From contig CAJTVQ010000017.1 of assembly GCA_910579935.1 (NCBI GenBank), positions 5,512 to 69,511 on the forward strand: a stretch of DNA of 64,000 nucleotides. The letters run 5' to 3'. The notes beneath the pieces were generated by a model. The model ran no database searches, had not been told where the DNA came from, and saw only the letters and a program-made list of their open reading frames with translations. Origin of the DNA: an uncultured Lachnospiraceae bacterium (GTDB lineage: Bacteria > Bacillota > Clostridia > Lachnospirales > Lachnospiraceae). This document shows, piece by piece, positions 8,899-15,920 of this stretch. The first letter of the stretch is position 1. Every line of letters begins with the position of its first letter. The position numbers and the translations under genes were made by a program.

Positions 8899-9693
8899 AT
8901 GGAAAATTACAGACAGACCATAGGACGTATTTTCGATATCCAGAAATTTTCCATCCATGACGGGGACGGAATCCGGACGATTGTGTTTCTGAAAGGCTGC
9001 GTCCTGCGGTGCCGCTGGTGCTGTAATCCGGAATCGCAGGAATATGCCATCCAGACTATGAAGGTAGCGGGAGAAGAGAAAATCATCGGGCGGGATGTGA
9101 CAGTGGATGAAGTGATGAAAACGGTGGAGCAGGACCGGCCTTATTACTACCGTTCCGGCGGAGGGCTGACGCTGTCCGGCGGTGAAAGTCTCTGCCAGCC
9201 TGAATTTGCCAAAAATCTTCTGCGGGCGGCGAAGGAAAGCGGTATCAGCACCGCCATGGAGAGTATGGCATGTGCGGAATATCATGTAATAGAAAGTATT
9301 CTGCCTTTTTTAGATCAGTACCTTTTGGATATCAAGCATATGAATCCGGCCAGGCATAAGGAATATACAGGGCGTTCCAATGAGCGGATGCTGGAAAATG
9401 CAAAGAAAATTGCCCGTTCGGGGCAGACCCGTTTGAGCATACGGATTCCCGTGATTCCGACGTTCAATGACAGCGCGGAGGAAATACGGGAGATTGCCGC
9501 ATATGCAAAGGAATTGTCAAATGTAGAAAAAATCCACCTGCTTCCTTATCACAGACTGGGACAGGATAAATATGACGGGCTGGGGAGGGAATATGGGATG
9601 AAGGACATTCTCCCGCCGCAGGCGGAGCATATGCAGGAATTAAAAACAGTGGCGGAAGCGGAATCCGGCCTGCCGTGCCAGATCGGAGGATGA
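8899..9693 (+). CDS. Glycyl radical enzyme activating enzyme
   Basis: Radical-SAM protein of 264 residues that abstracts hydrogen from Gly819 of the upstream dehydratase. The cluster motif CVLRCRWC (Cys-x3-Cys-x2-Cys) follows the family signature IHDGDGIRTIVFLKG near residues 20-38; GGGLTLSGGE (SAM binding) is near 90-100. There is no Cys-rich ferredoxin insert between the CxxxCxxC motif and the GGE motif, in contrast to activases of the DhaB2/CutD kind that carry two extra clusters. ATG follows GAAAGGAAAACGGA. Transcribed with the dehydratase. Confidence 0.92.
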   Translation: MENYRQTIGRIFDIQKFSIHDGDGIRTIVFLKGCVLRCRWCCNPESQEYAIQTMKVAGEEKIIGRDVTVDEVMKTVEQDRPYYYRSGGGLTLSGGESLCQPEFAKNLLRAAKESGISTAMESMACAEYHVIESILPFLDQYLLDIKHMNPARHKEYTGRSNERMLENAKKIARSGQTRLSIRIPVIPTFNDSAEEIREIAAYAKELSNVEKIHLLPYHRLGQDKYDGLGREYGMKDILPPQAEHMQELKTVAEAESGLPCQIGG

Positions 9694-9782
9694 TGAGGCG
9701 CAGGTTTTTGCCTGTGCTGTAATGACGGAGCTGTAAACCCTTTATATTTTGCGCGGCAAAGCAGTGTGGAAATGAGGAAGAT

Positions 9783-10169
9783 ATGGGAAATAGTGGAAGG
9801 AAAGACGATTTATCAACGGAAGGAAAAGCACGGATCGTACAGGAACTGGTACCGGGGAAGCAGATCACCATCGCCCATCTGATCGCCAATCCTGACCAGG
9901 TGCTGTATGAAAAGCTTGGATTGGATCCAAGTGTGGATTATTCCCGCTCGGCAATAGGGATATTGACCATAAGTCCGGCGGAAACTGCGGTAATTGCGGC
10001 GGATATTGCAATAAAGGCGGCGGGAGTGGAACTTGGGTTTGTGGACCGGTTCAGCGGAACTTTAATCGTAACCGGAACGGTGTCGGAGACGGAGGCTGCC
10101 CTGAAGGCGGTGCTGGAGTATACGGAGGAGAAGATGGGGTTTGCGGTGTGCGGGCTTACGCGTACCTGA
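9783..10169 (+). CDS. EutS/PduU-like permuted BMC-H shell protein
   Basis: Circularly permuted single-domain shell protein of 128 residues. It has the EutS/PduU signatures RIVQELVPGKQITIAHLI (about 17-34) and IGILTISPAETAVIAADIA, then GFVDRFSGTLIVTG. Family members form hexamers capped by a small beta-barrel. A 16-residue N-terminal extension and a 14-residue linker (about 44-57) are somewhat longer than in EutS. It stands between the activase and the first MITE-like element and ends the first segment of the BMC locus. Confidence 0.9.
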   Translation: MGNSGRKDDLSTEGKARIVQELVPGKQITIAHLIANPDQVLYEKLGLDPSVDYSRSAIGILTISPAETAVIAADIAIKAAGVELGFVDRFSGTLIVTGTVSETEAALKAVLEYTEEKMGFAVCGLTRT

Positions 10170-10225
10170 CGGAGTGGGATATATTATGTCAGGGAAGGGG
10201 TATGCAGATTCGGTTTTGGAAGTAA

Positions 10226-10380
10226 GGAACTGTTAAGAAATAAATCTTTACATTTGACTTGTCTGAGTCCGCAAATGCCGCGTTGTCATCAGTCGTCGAT
10301 GCCCGCATCGACTCCATCTTCCGCCTTGCCTTTGTGAACTCATCCTGCGTCAAAGTGTAAAGTTATTTCTTAACAGTTCC
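10226..10380. mobile_element. 155-bp MITE-like element, copy 1
   Basis: Terminal inverted repeats GGAACTGTTAAGAAATAA ... TTATTTCTTAACAGTTCC bound a 155-base, non-coding, highly structured sequence. It is the near-exact reverse complement of the element at 11826-11980. Flanks are TAA on the left and TGA on the right, an imperfect copy of the 3-bp target duplication seen for copy 2. It cuts the 5' end of the Rpn-like remnant that follows. No transposase is present, so it would need a helper elsewhere. Confidence 0.8.
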
Positions 10381-10382
10381 TG

Positions 10383-10643
10383 AGCATTGGTGCGAATAAA
10401 CAGGTGGTTGAAGAAATGATAGGAGATGGTAATATGTGTCAGGCACTGATGGAGATTATGGAACCGCAGTTGATGGTTATGAGACAGGAAGGGATAAAAG
10501 AAGGAATAAGAGAAGGGATAAAAGGGACTGTGGATACGCTGAGAGAGTTTGGTCATGGCGATGTGGAGATTAAAAAAGCGGTCATGCACAGATATGCGCT
10601 TTCCGAGGAGGAAGCGGAAGGATATTTGGATAAGAGGGAATAG
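10383..10643 (+). pseudogene. Rpn/PD-(D/E)XK-type protein, C-terminal remnant
   Basis: The frame open from the edge of the MITE-like element to 10643 encodes only the tail of a protein: CQALMEIMEP followed by repeats of the type EGIKEGIREGIKG and a final short helix pair. This is the typical C-terminus of the Rpn/PD-(D/E)XK transposase-like family of Clostridia, whose nuclease domain would lie upstream and is absent. The GTG at 10404 has no ribosome site. I read it as a fragment truncated where the element sits. Confidence 0.55.
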
Positions 10644-10685
10644 GCCTGCTTTTATGACTGAAATGGAGAGGGTAGTGGGGGCGTA

Positions 10686-10720
10686 AAAAGAGCATTTGGC
10701 ATGTAGCCGGATGTTCTTTT
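10686..10720 (+). terminator. Predicted terminator before pduV
   Basis: AAAAGAGCAT and ATGTTCTTTT pair over ten bases (one G-U) around a 15-base loop and end in a T-run. It separates the remnant from the pduV-like gene, which then has its own -10-like TATAAT near 10787. Confidence 0.55.
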
Positions 10721-10854
10721 GTATTCGTATGAACATTTGGTTTTAAAGGGTTTATCTGCTCCTTGCCGATTTCGGCGGGCAGAAGTATAATACTCTTGCT
10801 TAAAAATTCTTTTCTGCATACATGCAGATTCTTTTCATGGATAGGGAGAGCCGG

Positions 10855-11325
10855 ATGAAAAAGATTATATTAATGGGACGGAGTGAATGCGGGAAGACAA
10901 CACTGACGCAGGCGTTAAAGGGGGAGCACATTCAGTATCATAAGACGCAGTATGTTAACTATTTTGATGTAATCATCGATACGCCGGGTGAATATATACA
11001 GACGAAGCAGCTGGGATATGCGCTGGCATTGTATGCTTATGAAGCGGATGTGGTGGGGCTGCTTTTGTCTGCAACGGAGCCGTATTCTTTGTATCCTCCG
11101 AATATTACCTGTATGGTGAACCGGGAAGTGGTGGGGATTGTGACGAAAATAAATGAGGAGAATGCGGATGTGGAAAGGGCAGAGCGGTGGCTGCGGCTGA
11201 CGGGGTGTGAAAAGATATTTTTCGTGGATTCCAAAAAGCAGGAAGGGATTGCCGAACTGTTGGAATATCTGCGGGAGGAAGGGGATGTGATGCCTTGGGA
11301 AGGGAAGGGGGGAAATGCGGATTAG
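10855..11325 (+). CDS. PduV/EutP-family small GTPase
   Basis: Ras-like P-loop protein of 156 residues: GRSECGKTTL at about 7-16 (G1), DTPGEY near 42-47 (G3), TKINE near 97 (G4). PduV and EutP occur only in microcompartment operons; PduV is thought to associate with the shell and its movement, EutP to act as an acetate-kinase-like or GTPase protein. ATG 10855 follows GGGAGAGCCGG and gives the expected MKKIILMG start. It lies between two inverted MITE-like copies, separated from the rest of the operon, and probably has its own promoter. Confidence 0.88.
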   Translation: MKKIILMGRSECGKTTLTQALKGEHIQYHKTQYVNYFDVIIDTPGEYIQTKQLGYALALYAYEADVVGLLLSATEPYSLYPPNITCMVNREVVGIVTKINEENADVERAERWLRLTGCEKIFFVDSKKQEGIAELLEYLREEGDVMPWEGKGGNAD

Positions 11326-11357
11326 CGGGGAAAAACAGCTTATGGACAGGTATTGGC

Positions 11358-11389
11358 CGAAGCTGTTGTATGATTTTGCAACAGCTTCG
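11358..11389. terminator. Hairpin between pduV and the SDR remnant
   Basis: A perfect 11-base stem CGAAGCTGTTG / CAACAGCTTCG with a 10-base loop lies in the convergent gap. A short run GGTTTTA follows on the plus strand. It could end both converging transcripts. Confidence 0.6.
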
Positions 11390-11402
11390 TGCCGGTTTTA
11401 TC

Positions 11403-12255
11403 CTACCTGCCTTCCCTGACTGCCCGCTCTGTCATCTTTGCCATCATTTTACCGATAAAAAGAGGCTGGCGGTAAGTGAATTTCATCTGCATGGTTTGGC
11501 TGAAGGAATGGCAGATAACAAATTTGTCAGACCGGATATGGTCAGCCAGTCCGTATCCGACTTTTTGGGCATCCGCTTTCAATTCCTTCGGAACGGGAAG
11601 CCCTGAAGCCGACCTGGTGTCTGTCAGCGGCGGGTGGAATAAATGGAAGGAAATCCCGTATTCCGCATTCTCTATTTCAAGGCATTTCGCCAAAGATTCC
11701 AAGGCGCCTTTGGAAGATGCATAGGGCGAGATGTTTGCAAATCCGGTGACGCCCACTCCTGAACTGGTAAAAATGATGCGTCCGCTTCCGGCTTTACGCA
11801 TATGCGGGAGCACTGTTTTCACTAAGGAACTGTTAAGAAATAACTTTACACTTTGACGCAGGATGAGTTCACAAAGGCAAGGCGGAAGATGGAGTCGATG
11901 CGGGCATCGACGACTGATGACAACGCGGCATTTGCGGACTCAGACAAGTCAAATGTAAAGATTTATTTCTTAACAGTTCCTAACCGCAGTGCGCCGAAAT
12001 AATTGATATCCATGACTTTCCGGTATACCTCATAGTCCGTGTCCCTTTCGTTTTCAAACGTACACAGACAGGCATTATGTACGGCAATGTCTATCGTACC
12101 GAACTGTCTGACTGCCTGTGCCACGCCGTTTTCGATGCCGGAAAGGTTCTGGGCGTCCGCGGTCACGGGGGAGAGCGTATGGGGATATTTTTCCCTCAGT
12201 TTTTCCAGGGCATCTGTCTGCAGGTCCAATATGGTTACGGAATTTCCAAAACCGC
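11403..12255 (-). pseudogene. Short-chain dehydrogenase, interrupted and 5'-truncated
   Basis: Two pieces of one short-chain dehydrogenase/reductase are separated by the 155-bp element. The upstream piece holds TILDLQTDAL (end of beta 2), a DIAVHNAC segment (the NAG-like motif) and DINYFGALRL; the downstream piece holds IIFTSSG and the catalytic SPYASSKGALESL (Tyr-x3-Lys). Removing the element plus one TAA joins ...ALRL to VKTVLP in frame, so the gene was intact before insertion here. Separately, the Rossmann glycine motif GxxxGxG is missing: the 5' end is fused at about 12250-12260 to a TetR-like remnant. Not functional as it stands. Confidence 0.85.
11826..11980. mobile_element. 155-bp MITE-like element, copy 2, inside SDR gene
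   Basis: Same element as 10226-10380 in opposite orientation, with perfect terminal inverted repeats GGAACTGTTAAGAAATAA. It is flanked on both sides by TAA (11823-11825 and 11981-11983), a clean 3-bp target-site duplication. It carries stop codons in every frame and no gene. The inner part has a second palindrome (GATGCGGGCATC region), so the transcript would fold strongly. Confidence 0.9.
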
Positions 12256-12320
12256 GGTATAACCTTTTTGGGAAAACAGGTCTAATGCAGCATTCAGTAT
12301 TTTTGTTTTGTTTCGCTCAT
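12255..12320 (-). pseudogene. TetR-family regulator, N-terminal remnant
   Basis: From the ATG at 12320 (minus strand, after AAAGGAG) the sequence starts as MSETKQK and, after a one-base shift in an A-run, continues ILNAALDLFSQKGYTA. This is the first helix of a TetR/AcrR DNA-binding domain. It then fuses to the interior of the SDR gene. The A-run shift and the missing remainder show the regulator is dead; the paired operators upstream survive. Confidence 0.6.
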
Positions 12321-12335
12321 GGCTTCTCCTTTTAC

Positions 12336-12374
12336 CTAACAGTTGTTAGATAGATTTTACCTGACAACTGTTAG
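12336..12374. promoter_or_regulatory. Paired TetR-type operators
   Basis: Two near-palindromes, CTAACAGTTGTTAG at 12336-12349 and CTGACAACTGTTAG at 12361-12374, start 25 bases apart directly before the TetR remnant. This is the usual arrangement for an autoregulated TetR gene. With the regulator gone they may be orphan sites, or read by a paralogue. Confidence 0.6.
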
Positions 12375-12446
12375 AATGTTAAGCGAATTTGGCGGGAATT
12401 ATGAAATGGAAGGGAATGGTTTGGCCGGAGCGGCAGTTCCCCCTGT

Positions 12447-14060
12447 TTACTCATTCCTCATTCCGGAAAGGTAATAAAAACAGGTATTCTGCGGTTTCCA
12501 CAGCGTGCGTTTATATCCGCCCCCATAAGATTCATCAAAGGTTTCCGTACTTGCCGCCAGCACGATTCTCCCGTCCGGAAGTGCGCAATACCTTGCATCT
12601 TCCACTGCGCAGGGCATTTCATAGGCAGGTGTCTTATGTTCGGCCGCTGATTCACCCAGATTATAATTAAAGATACCGTCAAATCCCCAGAATACAAAAT
12701 CCGTGTCCGTACCGGCTGCCAGGACTTCGACTAAAATGGTTTCCTCCGGCAGAATTCCCATATAGATATCTTCCAGCCGTCCCTCATCCGTATTAATGGA
12801 CGCGATTCCCATCTCCCGCTTGTCGGACAGGGATTTTCTGGTAAGGATCACGGTATAAGCTTTCCCGTCTTTTCCGATATCCAAGCCCCCCATGCCATGG
12901 AATTGGTAGTCTCCGGATGATATAACGGATACCTGCTCCCCGTTTTCATCCAGCACAAGTATCCCGCTGGCGCTGGACATAACACCGTTCAGAACTCTCA
13001 GATAAATACGGCCTTGTGAATCCACAGCCATCCGGTTGATCCAGTTTCTGTGCGCTCCTTCGTACTTTGACAGGTTGATTTCCTTCAGAAGATTACCATC
13101 CGGATCCAGTTTCCACAGCACAGGCGTTTCTGCGGGGAGAGAATATTCACTGTCTGCGTCATCCATTTTCCTTTCCGTATCTATTTTCATCCCGGCTGCA
13201 TAAACATTTTCCTCCTGATCCACATACAGGCATGAAACGATGGTTTCGTGATCAAATCCGTCAAAGAATACTTCCGAATCGTCTCCTCCGATTTCCATTT
13301 TGTGAACTGTGTTCCAGCCCCCCAAATAAATATATTTTTTTCCGGCTGCCATGGATATGACGGACAGGTCTCCGGTATAGGCAATGGTCAGCTCCTGATC
13401 AGGTTCCCAAACGGCATCGCTGTTTAGTACGGAAGACTCCGTGAAGGTTTCCGGTTCTTTCGGGGATGCTGCTTCTTTAGGAACCTCTGCATTTCCGGAA
13501 GCAATCAGCTCATTCATTTTCTGCAGACTGTAATCCCGTTTGTTCCTGAAATCGATGATCTGCAACAGCTCCTCGTCGCTCATTTCTTTTTCCGGAAAAA
13601 AGAAAGTTCCGGTTTCCGGATAATAGGATACATTTTTTCCTTTATACTGCCCGGGCTGTTCGATCAATGCAATTTCTCCTTCCGGAAAGCGCCCTTTGGT
13701 CTCATACTCTTCTTTCAGCTGTTCCATTCGCTGCTTTTCTGAATCAGAAAAATACCGGTTATAATTATCGTTGGGAATTTTCCGGGCAGATATCTGTACA
13801 AAATATTCTTCCAATTTCTCACGGTTTATTGCCTCCATTCTCTCCCTCAGGATTCCAACGGAAGCGGTTGCCGTAACGGACAGCAGCATGATCATTGCCG
13901 CAGCCAGAACAGCTGCTTTTCGGATATTCATTTTATAAATTCTTTGCTTGGACGGAAGGCTGTCAAGAACATCCACCACCCTTTTATTCAGTGTCTCCGG
14001 CAGCTTCATGCTTTCCCGTCCGGCCATTTGAAAAAGTTTCTGATCAAATTTATCATCCAT
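12447..14060 (-). CDS. Membrane-anchored beta-propeller protein, putative anti-sigma sensor
   Basis: 537 residues. A cytoplasmic N-terminal part (1-46) is followed by one membrane segment (about 48-70, AVLAAAMIMLLSVTA). An external linker with charged helices (about 70-190) leads to repeated blades from about 195 to the end, each with patterns such as SISMAAGKKYIYLGG and MAVDSQGRIYLRV, typical of NHL/TolB-like propellers. It starts 62 bases after the stop of the ECF sigma gene, so the two are co-transcribed. By analogy with other such pairs the cytoplasmic part would hold the sigma factor and the propeller would sense an external ligand; that role is inferred, as no ZAS zinc motif is visible. 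Confidence 0.65.
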   Translation of the reverse strand: MDDKFDQKLFQMAGRESMKLPETLNKRVVDVLDSLPSKQRIYKMNIRKAAVLAAAMIMLLSVTATASVGILRERMEAINREKLEEYFVQISARKIPNDNYNRYFSDSEKQRMEQLKEEYETKGRFPEGEIALIEQPGQYKGKNVSYYPETGTFFFPEKEMSDEELLQIIDFRNKRDYSLQKMNELIASGNAEVPKEAASPKEPETFTESSVLNSDAVWEPDQELTIAYTGDLSVISMAAGKKYIYLGGWNTVHKMEIGGDDSEVFFDGFDHETIVSCLYVDQEENVYAAGMKIDTERKMDDADSEYSLPAETPVLWKLDPDGNLLKEINLSKYEGAHRNWINRMAVDSQGRIYLRVLNGVMSSASGILVLDENGEQVSVISSGDYQFHGMGGLDIGKDGKAYTVILTRKSLSDKREMGIASINTDEGRLEDIYMGILPEETILVEVLAAGTDTDFVFWGFDGIFNYNLGESAAEHKTPAYEMPCAVEDARYCALPDGRIVLAASTETFDESYGGGYKRTLWKPQNTCFYYLSGMRNE

Positions 14061-14122
14061 AATCTCTGTTCCTTTCGATTTCTTTCTACTCCTTTTGATT
14101 CCTTCCTATTCCTGACTCTTTC

Positions 14123-14611
14123 TTACCATGCATTCCCATCTTGTTTGTCCAGCATTTCCCTGAGCTGGCGTTTACCCCTGGAAAGTCTGGATTTGACAGT
14201 TCCTTCTTTTACTTTCAGAACCTGTCCGATTTCCCTGATGGAAAGCTGCTCATAATAAAAGAGTATGATGACTTCCCTGAACACTACATCCAGCTTCATT
14301 ACAATATCCCATAATTCATGATGCTCATCTTCAAAGAGCGGCAGCAGTTCCTCCAGGTATTCGGAAGGAAAGGTTCTTTTTCTCTGATTATAAATCTTTC
14401 TTGCCTCATTGGCTGTGATCTGCATGATCCATGCCTTAAACTTTTCGGTATTTCTGAGTTTGCCAATATTTTCATATGCCCGCAGTATCGCTTCGCCCAC
14501 AGCGTCCTCAGCATCCTGCCGGTTTTGCAGTATGCCGGCCGCAAGCCGGTACATATTCGGGCTGCACGCCCGGATCAGTTTACTGAATTGTTCTTTCTCC
14601 ATTTCAGCCAC
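14123..14611 (-). CDS. ECF-type sigma-70 factor
   Basis: Region 2 (about residues 10-75: YRLAAGILQNRQDAEDAVGE and FKAWIMQITANEARK) and region 4 (about 105-155: SIREIGQVLKVKEGTVKSRL) are complete; region 3 is absent, as expected for the extracytoplasmic-function class. I take the GTG at 14611, ten bases after AAAGGAGG; an ATG three codons later is possible. The longer upstream frame enters a repeat element and is not credible. The pair with the propeller gene sits inside the BMC locus but faces the other way, so it is probably an independent insertion. Confidence 0.85.
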   Translation of the reverse strand: MAEMEKEQFSKLIRACSPNMYRLAAGILQNRQDAEDAVGEAILRAYENIGKLRNTEKFKAWIMQITANEARKIYNQRKRTFPSEYLEELLPLFEDEHHELWDIVMKLDVVFREVIILFYYEQLSIREIGQVLKVKEGTVKSRLSRGKRQLREMLDKQDGNAW

Positions 14612-14698
14612 GTTCCCATCGCCTCCTTTGTCAGCCGGTTTCTGCCTATTAGATAGGGCATACCGAAAAAAGGTTCCTGAAATTACAGAAGTTTTTCC

Positions 14699-14841
14699 GT
14701 TACTATTCATAGTCGAAATGCGCATAAACTGCGCATTTACGACCCGATACTTGGATCGTGCAGGCATTTGCGCCTCGCCGCAGGCGACTTTTCATGCGCA
14801 AATGCCGTTACTATGAGCAGCTGAAAGCTGCGAATAGTAAC
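14699..14841. repeat. 143-bp palindromic intergenic element
   Basis: Bounded by GTTACTATTC and its exact reverse complement GAATAGTAAC. Internal inverted words (AAATGCGCATAAA / GCGCATTTA; GCATTTGCGC / GCGCAAATGC) can form several nested hairpins. The left end with its next bases (GTTACTATTCATAGTC) recurs at 25462-25477 as a solitary fragment, so this belongs to a dispersed family. No coding capacity; probably a MITE or REP-like element. Confidence 0.7.
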
Positions 14842-14953
14842 GTTTTCCATATATAGCAAGTATATATCATTTTGCGGATATAAAACGGCCAGATCGGTAT
14901 GTATGGCCTGCTAAATGAAGATTCCATGTAATTCATGAATCAAATGCCTAAAA

Positions 14954-14982
14954 ACAACACAAAAACAAGTTGACCCATGTTG
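14954..14982 (+). promoter_or_regulatory. Candidate DeoR-type operator, copy 2
   Basis: CAACACAAAAACAA, eight bases, ATGTTG: the same motif and spacing as at 6112-6140. Here it covers the -35 box and part of the spacer, which fits repression by steric block. A further CAACACAAAACCAAC at 15010-15024 lies just downstream of the promoter. Confidence 0.55.
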
Positions 14983-14998
14983 AATTTAGTGGTATTAT
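14970..14998 (+). promoter_or_regulatory. Promoter of the aldolase/shell operon
   Basis: TTGACC at 14970-14975, exactly 17 bases, TATTAT at 14993-14998. The first gene starts at 15067. Confidence 0.75.
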
Positions 14999-15066
14999 AA
15001 AAACACAATCAACACAAAACCAACAAAGTGCATATCACATATAAATTGAAGGAGGAAAAAGGTATT

Positions 15067-15873
15067 ATGCAGAACGAGTACGAAATTAAGAAGGAAATGT
15101 GCGAGATCGGAAAGCGGGTTTACAACCGCGGGATGGTGGCTTCCAATGACGGCAACTTTTCGGTGAAGCTGAATGACAATGAATTTTTATGTACGCCTAC
15201 GGGAGTGAGCAAAGGGTTCATGACACCGGAATATATCTGTAAAGTGGATGCGGAAGGAAAAGTAATTCAGGCGAACAAAGGCTTCCGCCCGTCTTCCGAG
15301 ATCAAAATGCATATGAGAGTATATAAGGAAAGACCGGACGTGCGTTCCGTTGTACATGCCCATCCTTTGTATGCCACCAGTTTTGCCATAGCAGGAATCC
15401 CCCTGACCCAGCCGATCATGCCGGAAGCGGTCATTGCCCTGGGATGTGTTCCGATTGCCGAGTACGGCACTCCTTCCACCGAGGAAATTCCGGATGCCGT
15501 TTCCAAATACCTGCAGTATTACGATGCGGTACTCTTGGAAAACCACGGCGCCCTGGCATATTCCGATTCCCTCCTGAATGCATATCACAAGATGGAATCC
15601 GTGGAATTTTATGCACGTCTGCTGTACCAGTCCAAAGTGCTTGGCGGCCCCAAGGAACTGTCCCAGGCACAGGTGGAGAGATTATATGAGATCAGAAGAC
15701 AGTTCGGCATGACCGGAAAACATCCGGCAGATCTGTGTCCGAACAAGAAAGCGGGAAAACCGAGCTGCCATAGCTGCGGAAACTGCGGGACAGGCAGTGC
15801 CGGGGCAGGAAGCGCAGATGCGGAACTGGTAGCTTCCATCACAAAGAAAGTCATGGAGCAGCTGGGAATATAG
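15067..15873 (+). CDS. Fuculose-phosphate-type class II aldolase, BMC-targeted
   Basis: Zinc aldolase of 268 residues in the FucA/AraD family; it should cleave L-fuculose-1-phosphate (or a related ketose phosphate) to lactaldehyde and dihydroxyacetone phosphate. Zn ligands are HAH at 97-99 and His160 in ENHGAL; the catalytic Glu lies in PSSEIKMHM (about 75), matching FucA. After the catalytic domain (to about 215) come a CxxC-x2-CxxC-like segment (SCHSCGNCG), a Gly/Ala/Ser linker and an amphipathic tail ADAELVASITKKVMEQLGI, a typical encapsulation peptide. ATG 15067 follows GAAGGAGG. First gene of the main shell operon. Confidence 0.9.
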   Translation: MQNEYEIKKEMCEIGKRVYNRGMVASNDGNFSVKLNDNEFLCTPTGVSKGFMTPEYICKVDAEGKVIQANKGFRPSSEIKMHMRVYKERPDVRSVVHAHPLYATSFAIAGIPLTQPIMPEAVIALGCVPIAEYGTPSTEEIPDAVSKYLQYYDAVLLENHGALAYSDSLLNAYHKMESVEFYARLLYQSKVLGGPKELSQAQVERLYEIRRQFGMTGKHPADLCPNKKAGKPSCHSCGNCGTGSAGAGSADAELVASITKKVMEQLGI

Positions 15874-15920
15874 AGAACGGTTGGGAAGGTATCTGAACGG
15901 TTACCGGAAATGAGGAAGCC

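Larger units (their letters stand above)
14612..15066. other. Control region before the aldolase operon
   Basis: Contains, left to right: the sigma-gene leader, a 143-base palindromic element (14699-14841), an AT-rich tract, the operator-like motif (14954-14982), a promoter (14970-14998), a second CAACAC-type site (15010-15024) and the ribosome site AAGGAGG. No gene is seen. Confidence 0.6.

Noticed and set aside
10404..10643. Stand-alone 79-residue gene
   Set aside because: The frame is open further upstream to the edge of the mobile element and holds only the C-terminal repeats of a larger family, so it is listed as a remnant.
14612..14767. N-terminal extension of the ECF sigma factor
   Set aside because: The extra 52 codons run into the palindromic element and have no ribosome site, whereas GTG 14611 does.
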